Part shown: positions 8,494 through 16,025 of the stretch, piece after piece
Position numbering within the stretch: the first letter of the stretch is position 1
How the letters are laid out: each line of letters starts with the position of its first letter
DNA from: SZUA-430 sp040381215
GTDB taxonomy: Bacteria > Pseudomonadota > Alphaproteobacteria > Micropepsales > Micropepsaceae
Reading direction: 5' to 3'
NCBI GenBank assembly: GCA_040381215.1
Contig: JBEIHO010000004.1
Span: 19,140-83,139 of the forward strand
Length of the DNA: 64,000 bases
The notes under the pieces: model-generated
Told to the model about the DNA's origin: nothing
The model's database searches: none
The model's input: only the letters and a program-made list of their open reading frames with translations
Translations under genes and position numbers: made by a program

Positions 8494-10080
8494 CTACCCC
8501 TCTGCACCCACGAAGGCCAGCGCCTGCGTCGCCATCCGAAGACCATGGTGCTGCTTCAGTTCGGTGTTGAGATAGCGGTTCGTCGCAGCCGCAAGCACAT
8601 CGGCAAGCGGCCCCTGCCCGACCCACGCGATCTCCTCGGCCACGGCAGACAGGACCTTCACGCGATGGCAGGAAAAGATCGGATCCCGGATGCCGTGGTC
8701 ATGCAGCTGCGCTCGTTCCCGCGAGAGAAAATCGCCGATGTCGCCCACCGCCCACCCTGCTTCGGCATCGCGCCCGATGAACGGCGACACACGTCCCAGG
8801 AAACACCCCATCTGAAGCAGGGCCTGCGGCCAGAGCGTCGGATCCTCGTCACAAATGCGCCGAACCGCATTGGCGAAGGTCAGCATATGCGTGAAATCAA
8901 GCCAGCCGACATTGTGCGACACCGGCTTTTCGACATGCACGCTGACCGTCAGGTCGAAGCGGAGCATCGCCATGGCGCTCGCCGCCAGCAGGATGCGATA
9001 GAGATCTGCAGGATCACCGCCGAGCTCCAGCACACGCTCCAGCGTCGCGGGCACCGAGAGGTGCAGAAAGTCCCAGGGTTCAAGACCCGGCCGGCGCACC
9101 GCCGCCTCCCACCGCGCCAGGGCCGGCGCATAACTGCGAAACTCCGGGATCCGGTCCTCGCGGTTCGCATGGACAATGCTGCGGACAAGCGAAAGAAGGA
9201 CAGGCTCCGCGGCCTCGGTGCCAAGCAGGCCGATCAGTTCGAACGCCTTGACGGTATAGATCGCCGAGTGCCCATAGTCCTGGTAATGCGAAAGCGCCGC
9301 CCTGCCGAAGGCCCGCTGCAGCTCGGCCAGTGGCAATGTGGCAGCCAGCGCCCCGCGCACATAGGACCCGGCGAGATCCTCCTGCTCGCGCTCCATCGCA
9401 TCAAGGAAACCCTCCAGGCGCCATGGCCTGCTGTCGGCAGCAAACGGCTTGGCAGGCTGGCGCAACGTATCCCACGCAACATGCGACACGGTTTCGGACA
9501 GGGCGACCAGGCGTCGCGCATCGTCGGACGCATTCCGGTGCAGGCCGATCCAGTCCGCCATCGCCGCGAACCCGTGCGCCATGCCGTATTCGTGGCGGTC
9601 AGCGCGAGCAGCGACCACGGCACGCAGGGCCACCATCGGATCGCCACAGGCCTTCAGGAACCGCGCCAGTTCGCGCGCGATGCGGCCGCGGTCATCGTCC
9701 TCGACGGCTGCAAGCAGTTGCGTGATCGCCAGCGCCTGCATTTCCGTTGCAGGAGGATCCGAGACATCGACGAGAATTCGCCCGTCTCGCACGTCGACCG
9801 GATAAAGCCTGAGCTTGTCGCCGCCCACCAGCGCCTCACCCGACGCCAGGTCGAACTTCCAGTTATGCCAGTTGCACGTGAGCGTACAGGCGTCGCCCGA
9901 CGCCCCTCCGCCCAGCGTCCCCTCGCTCAGCGGATAGCCCTCATGCGGGCAGCGATTGTTGCAGGCAACAACCCGGTCGCCGGCCTTCATGAGCAACAGC
10001 TGCCGTCCACCCGCCTTGAACACGCGTCGCCCGCGTGCCGACAGGTCCTCGAGGCTCCCCGCATCGACCCAGTTCCCCAC
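8494..10080 (-). CDS. Rieske [2Fe-2S] protein fused to a large helical domain
   Basis: The 528-residue product starts with a Rieske ferredoxin domain of about 108 residues. The cluster ligands are visible as C44-P-H46 and C69-N-W-H72. About 400 residues follow that are mostly alpha-helical, with repeated His/Tyr/Trp-rich pieces such as YQDYGHSAIYTVKAFELIG and LHLSVPATLERVLELGGDP. These carry no cofactor motif I can name; they do not look like a ring-hydroxylase catalytic domain (no 2-His-1-Asp facial triad recognised). It may be an oxygenase-like or electron-transfer fusion. The start is a GTG with AGGAG 5 bp upstream. It is divergent from a SufR-like regulator, which probably controls it. 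Confidence 0.8.
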   Translation of the reverse strand: MGNWVDAGSLEDLSARGRRVFKAGGRQLLLMKAGDRVVACNNRCPHEGYPLSEGTLGGGASGDACTLTCNWHNWKFDLASGEALVGGDKLRLYPVDVRDGRILVDVSDPPATEMQALAITQLLAAVEDDDRGRIARELARFLKACGDPMVALRAVVAARADRHEYGMAHGFAAMADWIGLHRNASDDARRLVALSETVSHVAWDTLRQPAKPFAADSRPWRLEGFLDAMEREQEDLAGSYVRGALAATLPLAELQRAFGRAALSHYQDYGHSAIYTVKAFELIGLLGTEAAEPVLLSLVRSIVHANREDRIPEFRSYAPALARWEAAVRRPGLEPWDFLHLSVPATLERVLELGGDPADLYRILLAASAMAMLRFDLTVSVHVEKPVSHNVGWLDFTHMLTFANAVRRICDEDPTLWPQALLQMGCFLGRVSPFIGRDAEAGWAVGDIGDFLSRERAQLHDHGIRDPIFSCHRVKVLSAVAEEIAWVGQGPLADVLAAATNRYLNTELKQHHGLRMATQALAFVGAEG

Positions 10081-10097
10081 GGCATCTCCTTTTAAGA

Positions 10098-10157
10098 AAG
10101 CATTTGCTTACATAAATATGATCCCGCCCATTGATTTACGCAAGCACTTTATTTATG
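10098..10157. promoter_or_regulatory. Candidate operator between Rieske gene and divergent regulator
   Basis: The 85-bp divergent gap is AT-rich compared with its surroundings. It holds a short perfect inverted repeat AAGCA-TT-TGCTT at 10098-10109. A second pair, CATAAATA at 10111-10118 and TATTTATG at 10150-10157, is separated by 31 bp. Such palindromes between a winged-helix regulator and its divergent neighbour are typical operator positions. No footprint evidence exists; the assignment is by position and symmetry. Confidence 0.45.
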
Positions 10158-10165
10158 AAATACCC

Positions 10166-10816
10166 ATGAGCCCCGTGACCGCCACCGCCGCCCAGCGCAA
10201 CATCATCGACCACCTCAAGCGCAATGGCCCCGCGGGGGCAACGGCCCTCGCCGCCACGCTTGGCGTGACCTCTGTCGCCGTGCGCCAGCACCTCGCCGCC
10301 CTGGAAGAGGCGGGCCTTGTTGTCATGGAAGAGGCCCGCAAGCAGGGCGCACGGGGCAGGCCGCCCGCCGCCTGGCGTCTCACCCCGCTCGCAGACGCCG
10401 TCTTTGCAGACACGCATGCAGAACTGTCGGTCGAACTCGTGGCCAACGTACGCGAGGTCTTCGGCGAGACCGGCCTCACCCGGCTGATCGAGGCCAGGAC
10501 CACGCAGCAGGCCGCCACCTACAAGGCAGCCATGCAGGGCGCAGCGTCGCTGAAGGAAAGGGTTCGCCGCCTCGCCAGGCTGCGCACCGACGCGGGCTAC
10601 ATGGCCGAGATGAAGACAGCCGCCGACGGCTTCCTGCTGATCGAGAACCACTGCCCGATCTGCCGCGCGGCCCGTGCCTGCAACGCCCTGTGCCGGCAGG
10701 AACAGGACGTCTTCCGCTCAACGCTCGGGCCCGACGTCAGCATCGAGCGCACCGAGCACATCATCGCAGGCGCCCGGCGCTGCACCTACGCCATCCGCCA
10801 GAAGAAAGCGTCCTGA
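10166..10816 (+). CDS. SufR-like winged-helix transcriptional regulator
   Basis: This is a 216-residue DNA-binding protein. Residues 1-75 form a DeoR/ArsR-type winged helix (IIDHLKRNGPAGATALAATL and VRQHLAALEEAGLV). The C-terminal part has four cysteines in ENHCPICRAARACNALCRQE plus a final RRCTYAI. That matches iron-sulfur sensing regulators of the SufR type, in which such cysteines bind a cluster. It reads away from the Rieske gene, so it may control that gene in response to cluster or redox state. The ATG at 10166 starts the conserved helix; an earlier in-frame ATG (10121) would lie inside the putative operator. Confidence 0.85.
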   Translation: MSPVTATAAQRNIIDHLKRNGPAGATALAATLGVTSVAVRQHLAALEEAGLVVMEEARKQGARGRPPAAWRLTPLADAVFADTHAELSVELVANVREVFGETGLTRLIEARTTQQAATYKAAMQGAASLKERVRRLARLRTDAGYMAEMKTAADGFLLIENHCPICRAARACNALCRQEQDVFRSTLGPDVSIERTEHIIAGARRCTYAIRQKKAS

Positions 10817-10827
10817 GAAATCCCCTG

Positions 10828-11592
10828 TCACCACTTCTCGATCCAGGGCCTGAGGTCCAGCTCGTGCGTCCACGCATCGCGCGGCTGCGCATGCAGCATC
10901 CAGTACATGTCTGCAATGTGGTCGGGTGACAGGATCCCGTCGTTTTCCTTCAGGGCATAGGCTTGCGGGAAATTGTCCCGGATGAAGGCCGTGTCGATCG
11001 CCCCGTCGACCACGACATGCGCGACGTGGATACCCTGCGGCCCCAGTTCGCGCGCCATGCTCTGCGCCAGCGCCCGCAGCGCATGCTTGCCGCCGGCAAA
11101 AGCCGCAAACCCGGCCCCGCCCCTCAGGCTTGCCGTCGCCCCGGTGAACAGGATCGTGCCCTTCTTGCGCGGCAGCATGCGCTTTGCAGCCTCGCGCCCC
11201 ATCAGGAACCCGCCCAGCGCGCACATCTCCCAGACCTTGGTATAGACCCGTGCCGTCGTCTCGGTGATCGGGAAGCGGACATTGCCCCCGATGTTGAACA
11301 CGGCCACCTCGACGGGTCCGATGTCCCGCTCGATCGTCTCGAACAGGTCGACCACGGCCGCCTCGTCGCGGGCGTCCGACCCGAAGCCATGCGCCACCCC
11401 ACCCTCGGCCGCGATCTGCTGCAGCAGCGGTTCAAGCCGCCCGCGCTCGCGCCGCGTCACGCAGGCCACATGTCCTTCACGCGCGAAACGGCGCGCAATG
11501 GCACCGCCCGTGGCGTCTCCGGCCCCGACAACCAACGCCACGCCCTTGCCTGCCCTGTCCAAATCACGCCCCCGAACATGGTTAGGGATCAA
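10828..11592 (-). CDS. SDR family protein lacking the catalytic tyrosine
   Basis: This Rossmann-fold protein of the short-chain dehydrogenase/reductase superfamily has the cofactor motif LVVGAGDATGGAIARRFARE and an NIGG in place of NNAG. The usual YxxxK active site reads FAGGK (GFAAFAGGKHALRAL), so Phe replaces the catalytic Tyr while Lys is kept. I recall this feature in a sub-family of SDR-like proteins, so it need not be inactivating drift. The start is uncertain. The longest frame uses TTG at 11592; TTG at 11562 or GTG at 11541, just before the Rossmann motif, is equally plausible. It converges with the SufR-like gene with an 11-bp gap. Confidence 0.82.
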   Translation of the reverse strand: MIPNHVRGRDLDRAGKGVALVVGAGDATGGAIARRFAREGHVACVTRRERGRLEPLLQQIAAEGGVAHGFGSDARDEAAVVDLFETIERDIGPVEVAVFNIGGNVRFPITETTARVYTKVWEMCALGGFLMGREAAKRMLPRKKGTILFTGATASLRGGAGFAAFAGGKHALRALAQSMARELGPQGIHVAHVVVDGAIDTAFIRDNFPQAYALKENDGILSPDHIADMYWMLHAQPRDAWTHELDLRPWIEKW

Positions 11593-11735
11593 GCCTAACG
11601 GCTGGCACCCCGCAGGTCCATGAAGCCGTAAAGGCGCAGGATTTGCGGTCTCGACCCTGATTTTTCCGATTCATGATGGTGAAACCAAAGCTTCATACTG
11701 TGCCGTTAAGCACGACCGGCGCACACATCTGCGCT

Positions 11736-11763
11736 TTGCATATCGCGCGGGCCGCGCTATGAA
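11736..11763 (+). promoter_or_regulatory. Candidate sigma-70-type promoter of the CSD-VOC gene
   Basis: TTGCAT at 11736-11741 and TATGAA at 11758-11763 are separated by 16 bp and lie about 80 bp upstream of the start codon. This would give a leader of about 75 nt, longer than most leaders here and reminiscent of cold-shock mRNAs that carry a structured 5' UTR. The match is moderate and the gap is otherwise featureless. Confidence 0.35.
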
Positions 11764-11846
11764 TCGGACTGTCAACAGAAATCGTCGATCGCATCGAAGC
11801 GCCCGACGGTACCAGGATTGATTTGCGCAAGGACTGACGGATTACG

Positions 11847-12737
11847 ATGCGAAAGACGGGAACGGTTAAGTGGTTCAACGAGGCCAAGGGCTTTGGCTTC
11901 ATCCTGCCTGATGGCGGTGGATCGGATGTGTTTGTCCATGTCTCCGCTGTCTCTGCAGCAGGGGCCCAGTCCCTCGGCGAAGGCCAGAGGGTGTCCTTCG
12001 ATATCGCCCAGGACCGTGGCAAGACCATGGCCTCCGAACTCAAGCTCGAAGGCCCGGCGCCCGCCCCATCGGGACGCGGCGGCTTCGGCGGTGACCGTGG
12101 CGGCTTCGGCGGTGACCGTGGCGGCTTTGGCGGTGATCGCGGTGATCGCGGCAACCGCGGGTTCGGTGACCGTGGCGGCTTCGGCGACCGTGGCGACCGT
12201 GGCGACCGCGGTGGTTTTGGTGATCGCGGTGATCGCGGTGATCGCGGCGGCTTCGGTGGACCGCGCGGCCCACGCCAGAACGGCGATGGCGGCGGTCGCG
12301 GCTTCGGCCAGCGCTCGGGCCCTGGCGCCGGCCCCGGTGCAGGCCCGCGTCCCCATGCAGGCATCTTCGACGCCCTCAACATGGTGGTGATGCGCGTGAA
12401 GGACCTGCGGGTCGCACGCTCCTGGTACGAGCGCGTGCTTGAACTGCATGTGGTGGAAGAAAACGCCGCCGGCCAGACGGTTGTCCTCGACCTCGGTCGC
12501 GGCGCCAACCTGTGCCTCTGGCAGTTGGCCGTGGACGAAACCCTGGCCACCGCGCCGACGGCCGCAGCCTTCCCCAATTTCCGCACGGGCGACGTCGAAG
12601 GCACGCATGCCAAGCTCGAGGCGCTTGGCGTCCACGTGGCACCGCTGCGCGACACGGGCGGCATGAAGTGGTTCTCGTTCTTCGATCCGGACGGCAACCG
12701 CATCGACGTCATGCAGAACCGCCCGCGGTCCTTCTAG
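11847..12737 (+). CDS. Cold-shock domain / RGG-repeat / VOC-domain fusion protein
   Basis: The single 296-residue frame joins three parts. Residues 1-68 are a CspA-type cold-shock domain with both RNA-binding motifs (GTVKWFNEAKGFGFI and DVFVHVSAV). Residues 76-168 are a Gly/Arg/Asp/Phe low-complexity linker of GGFGGDR and GDRGDR repeats, like eukaryotic RGG boxes. Residues 172-296 form one glyoxalase/VOC module (MRVKDLRVARSWYERVLEL to FFDPDGNRIDV). The usual last metal-binding Glu is Asp in IDV, so metal binding is doubtful. The first part would bind RNA or ssDNA; the ligand of the VOC part is unknown. No frameshift or internal start disrupts the fusion, and a strong terminator follows. Compare CspA at about 70 residues. 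Confidence 0.92.
   Translation: MRKTGTVKWFNEAKGFGFILPDGGGSDVFVHVSAVSAAGAQSLGEGQRVSFDIAQDRGKTMASELKLEGPAPAPSGRGGFGGDRGGFGGDRGGFGGDRGDRGNRGFGDRGGFGDRGDRGDRGGFGDRGDRGDRGGFGGPRGPRQNGDGGGRGFGQRSGPGAGPGAGPRPHAGIFDALNMVVMRVKDLRVARSWYERVLELHVVEENAAGQTVVLDLGRGANLCLWQLAVDETLATAPTAAAFPNFRTGDVEGTHAKLEALGVHVAPLRDTGGMKWFSFFDPDGNRIDVMQNRPRSF
12075..12266 (+). repeat. In-frame GC-rich minisatellite encoding GGFGGDR / GDR repeats
   Basis: Within the fusion gene, a 21-bp unit (GGTGACCGTGGCGGCTTCGG plus C) recurs perfectly at first. It then breaks into 9-bp GGTGATCGC / GGCGACCGT units, all in frame. The repeat encodes residues about 77-140. Such DNA can expand or contract by slippage in multiples of three, so linker length may vary between strains. 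Confidence 0.8.
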
Positions 12738-12765
12738 GATCGCCCTGGCAGAGCTGATTTCGTGC

Positions 12766-12795
12766 GAACGCCCCGGCCGAAAGGCTGGGGCGTTC
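12766..12795 (+). terminator. Intrinsic terminator-like hairpin after the CSD-VOC gene
   Basis: A 13-bp stem (GAACGCCCCGGCC paired with GGCTGGGGCGTTC, one G-T wobble) encloses a GAAA tetraloop 28 bp after the stop codon. The following tract (AGCCATTCTTA) is not a clean T-run, so it may be a 3'-end stabiliser as much as a terminator. Confidence 0.65.
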
Positions 12796-12899
12796 AGCCA
12801 TTCTTAGAGCCCCTGTCGTAGGATCCCTCCAAAGAGCACTGCCGGAAACACGTCCCTAACAGACGGTAAACCGGCAGCGCGCGCAGTGTGGACGGGCGC

Positions 12900-13727
12900 A
12901 TGCGTGGGGCAAGGATCAGTCTGGCATCGGCAATAGGGGCCGCAGCGATTGCGCTGGGTCCCGCGCACGCCGCCACGCCCGCGACAGACATTGACGCCGT
13001 TGTCCGCGAGAAACTGGCCGCCGTCTCGATCGTACGCACCAAGGCTCGCAAATATGCCATGGCGCTCGCTAACGGACGCCTGCTGCAGGCCTACCTGTCG
13101 GCATCCAACGCAAGCGAAGGCGACCGCCTGAAGGCGCGGATCATCTCCTCGCTTCAGTCGCTCCAGAACCGCTATGGCCTCACCGGCTTTCGCATCGTCT
13201 GGCGTGACGGCGACCTGCTCGCGGAAGTGGGACAAGACGCAGCCGCCACGGCGGGCAAGGCCGAACGCAACCGCCAGGTCCTTCAACGCGCACTCGCCCA
13301 GGACGAGGGCGACGTATCGACCATCATGAGCGGGGACACCTTGACTTACGTGACCGCGGTCGAGCGAAACGGGCAGAAGGAATTCGTGCTGTCCATCGAA
13401 CAGAGCATCGACGCCTATGAACGCGTCCTCATGCACGGGCTGGCGCGAACGTTGCACATCGTGATCGTCGACGAAAAGGGAAAAGTCGTCACCGACAGCG
13501 CGGGCACGTTCGCGCCGGGTACGCCCGCCCGCATTGCCGGCCTCACACCCGACGAACTGCGCGCCCGCATGGGGATCACCGGAAACGAGGGCACCGGCGT
13601 GATCGCGCAGGACGGTCGCAACCTGCGGGTCAGCTTCCAGTCGGCCGACGGATGGACCGCCTACGCCATCGAGCAGGCCGATGAAACCAGGGCCTGCCTG
13701 CGCGACCAGGACACCCCATGTCCATGA
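12900..13727 (+). CDS. Predicted exported sensor-type protein (Cache-like)
   Basis: This 275-residue protein begins with a signal peptide (MRGARISLASAIGAAAIALG, cleavage near PAHAA). A helical region and alternating strands follow (RIVWRDGDLLAEVG, FVLSIEQSIDAYERV, LHIVIVDEKGKVVTDSAG), arranged like an extracytoplasmic Cache/PAS sensing domain. No second membrane segment is seen, so it is probably periplasmic. Its stop lies inside the start of the next gene (overlap 13718-13727), which encodes a membrane sensor with a similar fold. The two probably form a signalling pair, though this is inference. The ATG at 12900 was preferred over GTG 12888 because it starts the signal peptide. Confidence 0.65.
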   Translation: MRGARISLASAIGAAAIALGPAHAATPATDIDAVVREKLAAVSIVRTKARKYAMALANGRLLQAYLSASNASEGDRLKARIISSLQSLQNRYGLTGFRIVWRDGDLLAEVGQDAAATAGKAERNRQVLQRALAQDEGDVSTIMSGDTLTYVTAVERNGQKEFVLSIEQSIDAYERVLMHGLARTLHIVIVDEKGKVVTDSAGTFAPGTPARIAGLTPDELRARMGITGNEGTGVIAQDGRNLRVSFQSADGWTAYAIEQADETRACLRDQDTPCP

Positions 13728-15091
13728 GATCACGCATCACGGCAACCTTTGCCGCCTGCATTGCCCTGCCGCTGGCCGCCGGCTGGTGCGCCCTGTGGTT
13801 CGCGGCTGAACACACGGTAAGGCACCAGGCCGCCGATGCCCTCCAGGCCGAGACGCGCGCCGTCATGGCCAGCATCGAAACGCGGCTCTCCTCGAACCTG
13901 ACCCACCTCAAGGCATGGAGCTCCATGCCCATGATGCAGGAGGTCCTGATCGACGACGACGGCGGCGAGCTCGCACAGGTTCTGGTCGATCTCAACCGCG
14001 CCTACCCCGACTTCGCAAGCTTGACCATCACCAATGCCCGCGGGCTCGTCGTGGCCACCACCGATGCCGCACTGCGCAAGGCCGATCTCACCGATGCCGC
14101 CGGCATCCAGGAAGCCATCTCCGGCCGCGCCACGCAGAGCACCTTCGACCGCCTGCGCGCAGGCACCGCAGAGGCCATTCGCTACACGGCACCGCTGGTC
14201 GCCGTCTATGACCGGCAGACGGTGATCGGCACCATCACGGGCGTGATCGATCTCGGGCAACTGGCGACAGGCAGCCTTGTTCAATCAAGGCTCTTGCAGG
14301 AGCGTCGGGTATTCGTCCTCGCTCGACAGGATGACAACACGGTCGTGTTCGCCAACCGTCACCTGGACTTGATCGCTCCGCTCACCCGCAGCCTCGCGCA
14401 GGCAAGGCCCGGCCAGAAACGCGACCTGTCCCTTGCCGGGGAACCGGGATCCGTCGTGATCGCCCGCTCCGGATCGAGGGCGCTCGAGCAGGATCCGGAA
14501 CTCGTGGCCATCGCCTTCGAGCCGACCGCCGCCGTCCTCGCGACGGCCAGCAAGGTCTCCGACATTTTCCTGGGCGTCACCGGTCTTGCAGCTCTTGCCG
14601 CCCTCTTGATGGCCTGGCGATGGGCTGCACCGCTCGCCCGCGCTGCCGCCGCGATCAATCCGCTTCCATCCGGCAAGCGCCACGCCTCGCCACCAGCCCG
14701 CCGCGGCCAGCCAACCTTTGGCCCGATCATCGACGCACTCGCGCGCCTGAACGCCGCCGAGGCGGAACGTGAAGACCTGCGTGGTCGCGTTCAATCCCTG
14801 GCAGCAGCCCTCGCCGAGGCAAGGCTCCACGCGGGGATGGCCGCGGACAGGTTGCAGAGTATCGGGGACACCTTGAAAGACCGGATGGACGCGGTGACGC
14901 AACTGATCGAGCTGATCAACCGCGAAAACCTGGCTGCAGCCGCCAGCCGGCGCCAGCAGACCCACCTGCCCGAGCTCAACAGGTCGGCCATGGACCTCCT
15001 GAAGGCCATTCGCGACGCGATCGAGGCCAGCCACGACGACAAGGCCGACAGCGCGACTTCCGTACCCGACAGCACACGCCTCTCAGCCTGA
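13718..15091 (+). CDS. Membrane-bound Cache-domain sensor without a recognised output domain
   Basis: This 457-residue protein has one membrane segment at residues 8-30 and a second at 281-301. They bracket an extracytoplasmic domain of about 250 residues whose strands (FASLTITNARGLVVATTD, VIGTITGVIDLGQLATG) fit a dCache sensor. After the second segment come a basic linker and a helical, partly coiled-coil tail (residues 338-440). I see no H-box, no GGDEF and no HAMP-MCP signature, so the sensor must act through a partner. Start ATG at 13718 or 13724; both overlap the stop of the preceding exported protein. Its 3' end overlaps the convergent XRE gene by 9 bp. Confidence 0.7.
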   Translation: MSMRSRITATFAACIALPLAAGWCALWFAAEHTVRHQAADALQAETRAVMASIETRLSSNLTHLKAWSSMPMMQEVLIDDDGGELAQVLVDLNRAYPDFASLTITNARGLVVATTDAALRKADLTDAAGIQEAISGRATQSTFDRLRAGTAEAIRYTAPLVAVYDRQTVIGTITGVIDLGQLATGSLVQSRLLQERRVFVLARQDDNTVVFANRHLDLIAPLTRSLAQARPGQKRDLSLAGEPGSVVIARSGSRALEQDPELVAIAFEPTAAVLATASKVSDIFLGVTGLAALAALLMAWRWAAPLARAAAAINPLPSGKRHASPPARRGQPTFGPIIDALARLNAAEAEREDLRGRVQSLAAALAEARLHAGMAADRLQSIGDTLKDRMDAVTQLIELINRENLAAAASRRQQTHLPELNRSAMDLLKAIRDAIEASHDDKADSATSVPDSTRLSA

Positions 15092-15913
15092 CGCCTCGGC
15101 GTCCATCCGGCGAAACAAGGCCTCGGTCTCGGCATCGGCAGGAAAGAAGCTTTCGATCCGCAACTCGTCGGCCGTTGCATCCTGCGCCGTGCCGAACGTC
15201 GAGATGACGGTGAAGAGCTGGACCCGCAGGCCATCCTTGCAGATCTCGACCGGCAACACCGGCACAAGTGTCGTTGCCTCGCCCGCCCAGAGGGTGTTCG
15301 CACTCTGGTACTGGCTCAGCGCGGCAAGCTGCGCCCCCACATCCTCGCCGCCAGCGGCCTCGGCCTCGCGCCGCGCCCTGTGCCAGAGCAAAGGTGCGAT
15401 CGCGTCCCAGTTGGCAATGAAGAGCCTCAGCCCTTCCGGGTGGAAGAACAGGCTCATCAGATTGCGTTCCTCCCCGCCGATGCGCGTCCACAAGTCGGCG
15501 CCCAACAGCGCGGCGAGGCGCTCGAAGGGTTCATTGCTCATGCGGATGTTCCAGCTCCGGTCGACCGCAATGGCTGGGAACGGCGCGTGGTTTGACAGCA
15601 TCATCCGAACCGCAGCCAGCACCTGCGCCATCTGCGGATCATCGAAGGGACGCGCGCGGAACATCGGCGCGAACCCCGCCGCCAGCAGCAGCGCGTTGCG
15701 CGCGCGCAAGGGAACGTCCAGCGCCTCGCTGAGTTGCAGGATCATAGCCCGGCTGGGTCGCGACCGCCCGGACTCAAGAAAGCTGACATGGCGCTGCGAG
15801 ACGCCGCTGGCCAGCGCAAGCTCGAGCTGCGACAGGCGTCGCCGGCTGCGCCAGCCGCGCAGCAGATCCGGAAAGGTCGATCGCGCCCCTGTTCCTGCCT
15901 GACCTTGCATCAT
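15083..15913 (-). CDS. XRE-family regulator with MmyB-like ligand domain
   Basis: The 276-residue protein has a HTH_XRE domain at residues 15-72 (LLRGWRSRRRLSQLELALAS, then VSQRHVSFLESGRSRPSR). A MmyB-like PAS-related ligand-binding domain follows, with the typical AVDRSWNIRMSNEPFERLA and LMSLFFHPEGLRLFIANW phrases. Family members are repressors or activators linked to fatty-acid or small-molecule sensing in actinobacteria and proteobacteria. Two consecutive ATG codons (15913, 15910) follow an AGGACAGGG sequence. It is transcribed away from the sensor pair and is not obviously coupled to the next operon; its target is unknown. Confidence 0.88.
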   Translation of the reverse strand: MMQGQAGTGARSTFPDLLRGWRSRRRLSQLELALASGVSQRHVSFLESGRSRPSRAMILQLSEALDVPLRARNALLLAAGFAPMFRARPFDDPQMAQVLAAVRMMLSNHAPFPAIAVDRSWNIRMSNEPFERLAALLGADLWTRIGGEERNLMSLFFHPEGLRLFIANWDAIAPLLWHRARREAEAAGGEDVGAQLAALSQYQSANTLWAGEATTLVPVLPVEICKDGLRVQLFTVISTFGTAQDATADELRIESFFPADAETEALFRRMDAEASG

Positions 15914-16025
15914 CGCCCTGTCCTGACGGATTTTCGAGCATGGTGCAGCACGCCCCGGGCGCAGGCAATGACCTCGCAGGTAATGACCGTCATGACCCGA
16001 AGACGGGCGCGCGAGGCGTGCAGCG

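Noticed and set aside
8332..10095. A 587-residue frame on the plus strand opposite the Rieske fusion
   Set aside because: No domain and Arg/His-rich composition; the minus-strand gene has intact Rieske ligands and a good ribosome-binding site.
12766..12795. Riboswitch or attenuator
   Set aside because: The hairpin lies after the stop codon and has a GAAA loop; a terminator or 3'-end stabiliser is the simpler reading.
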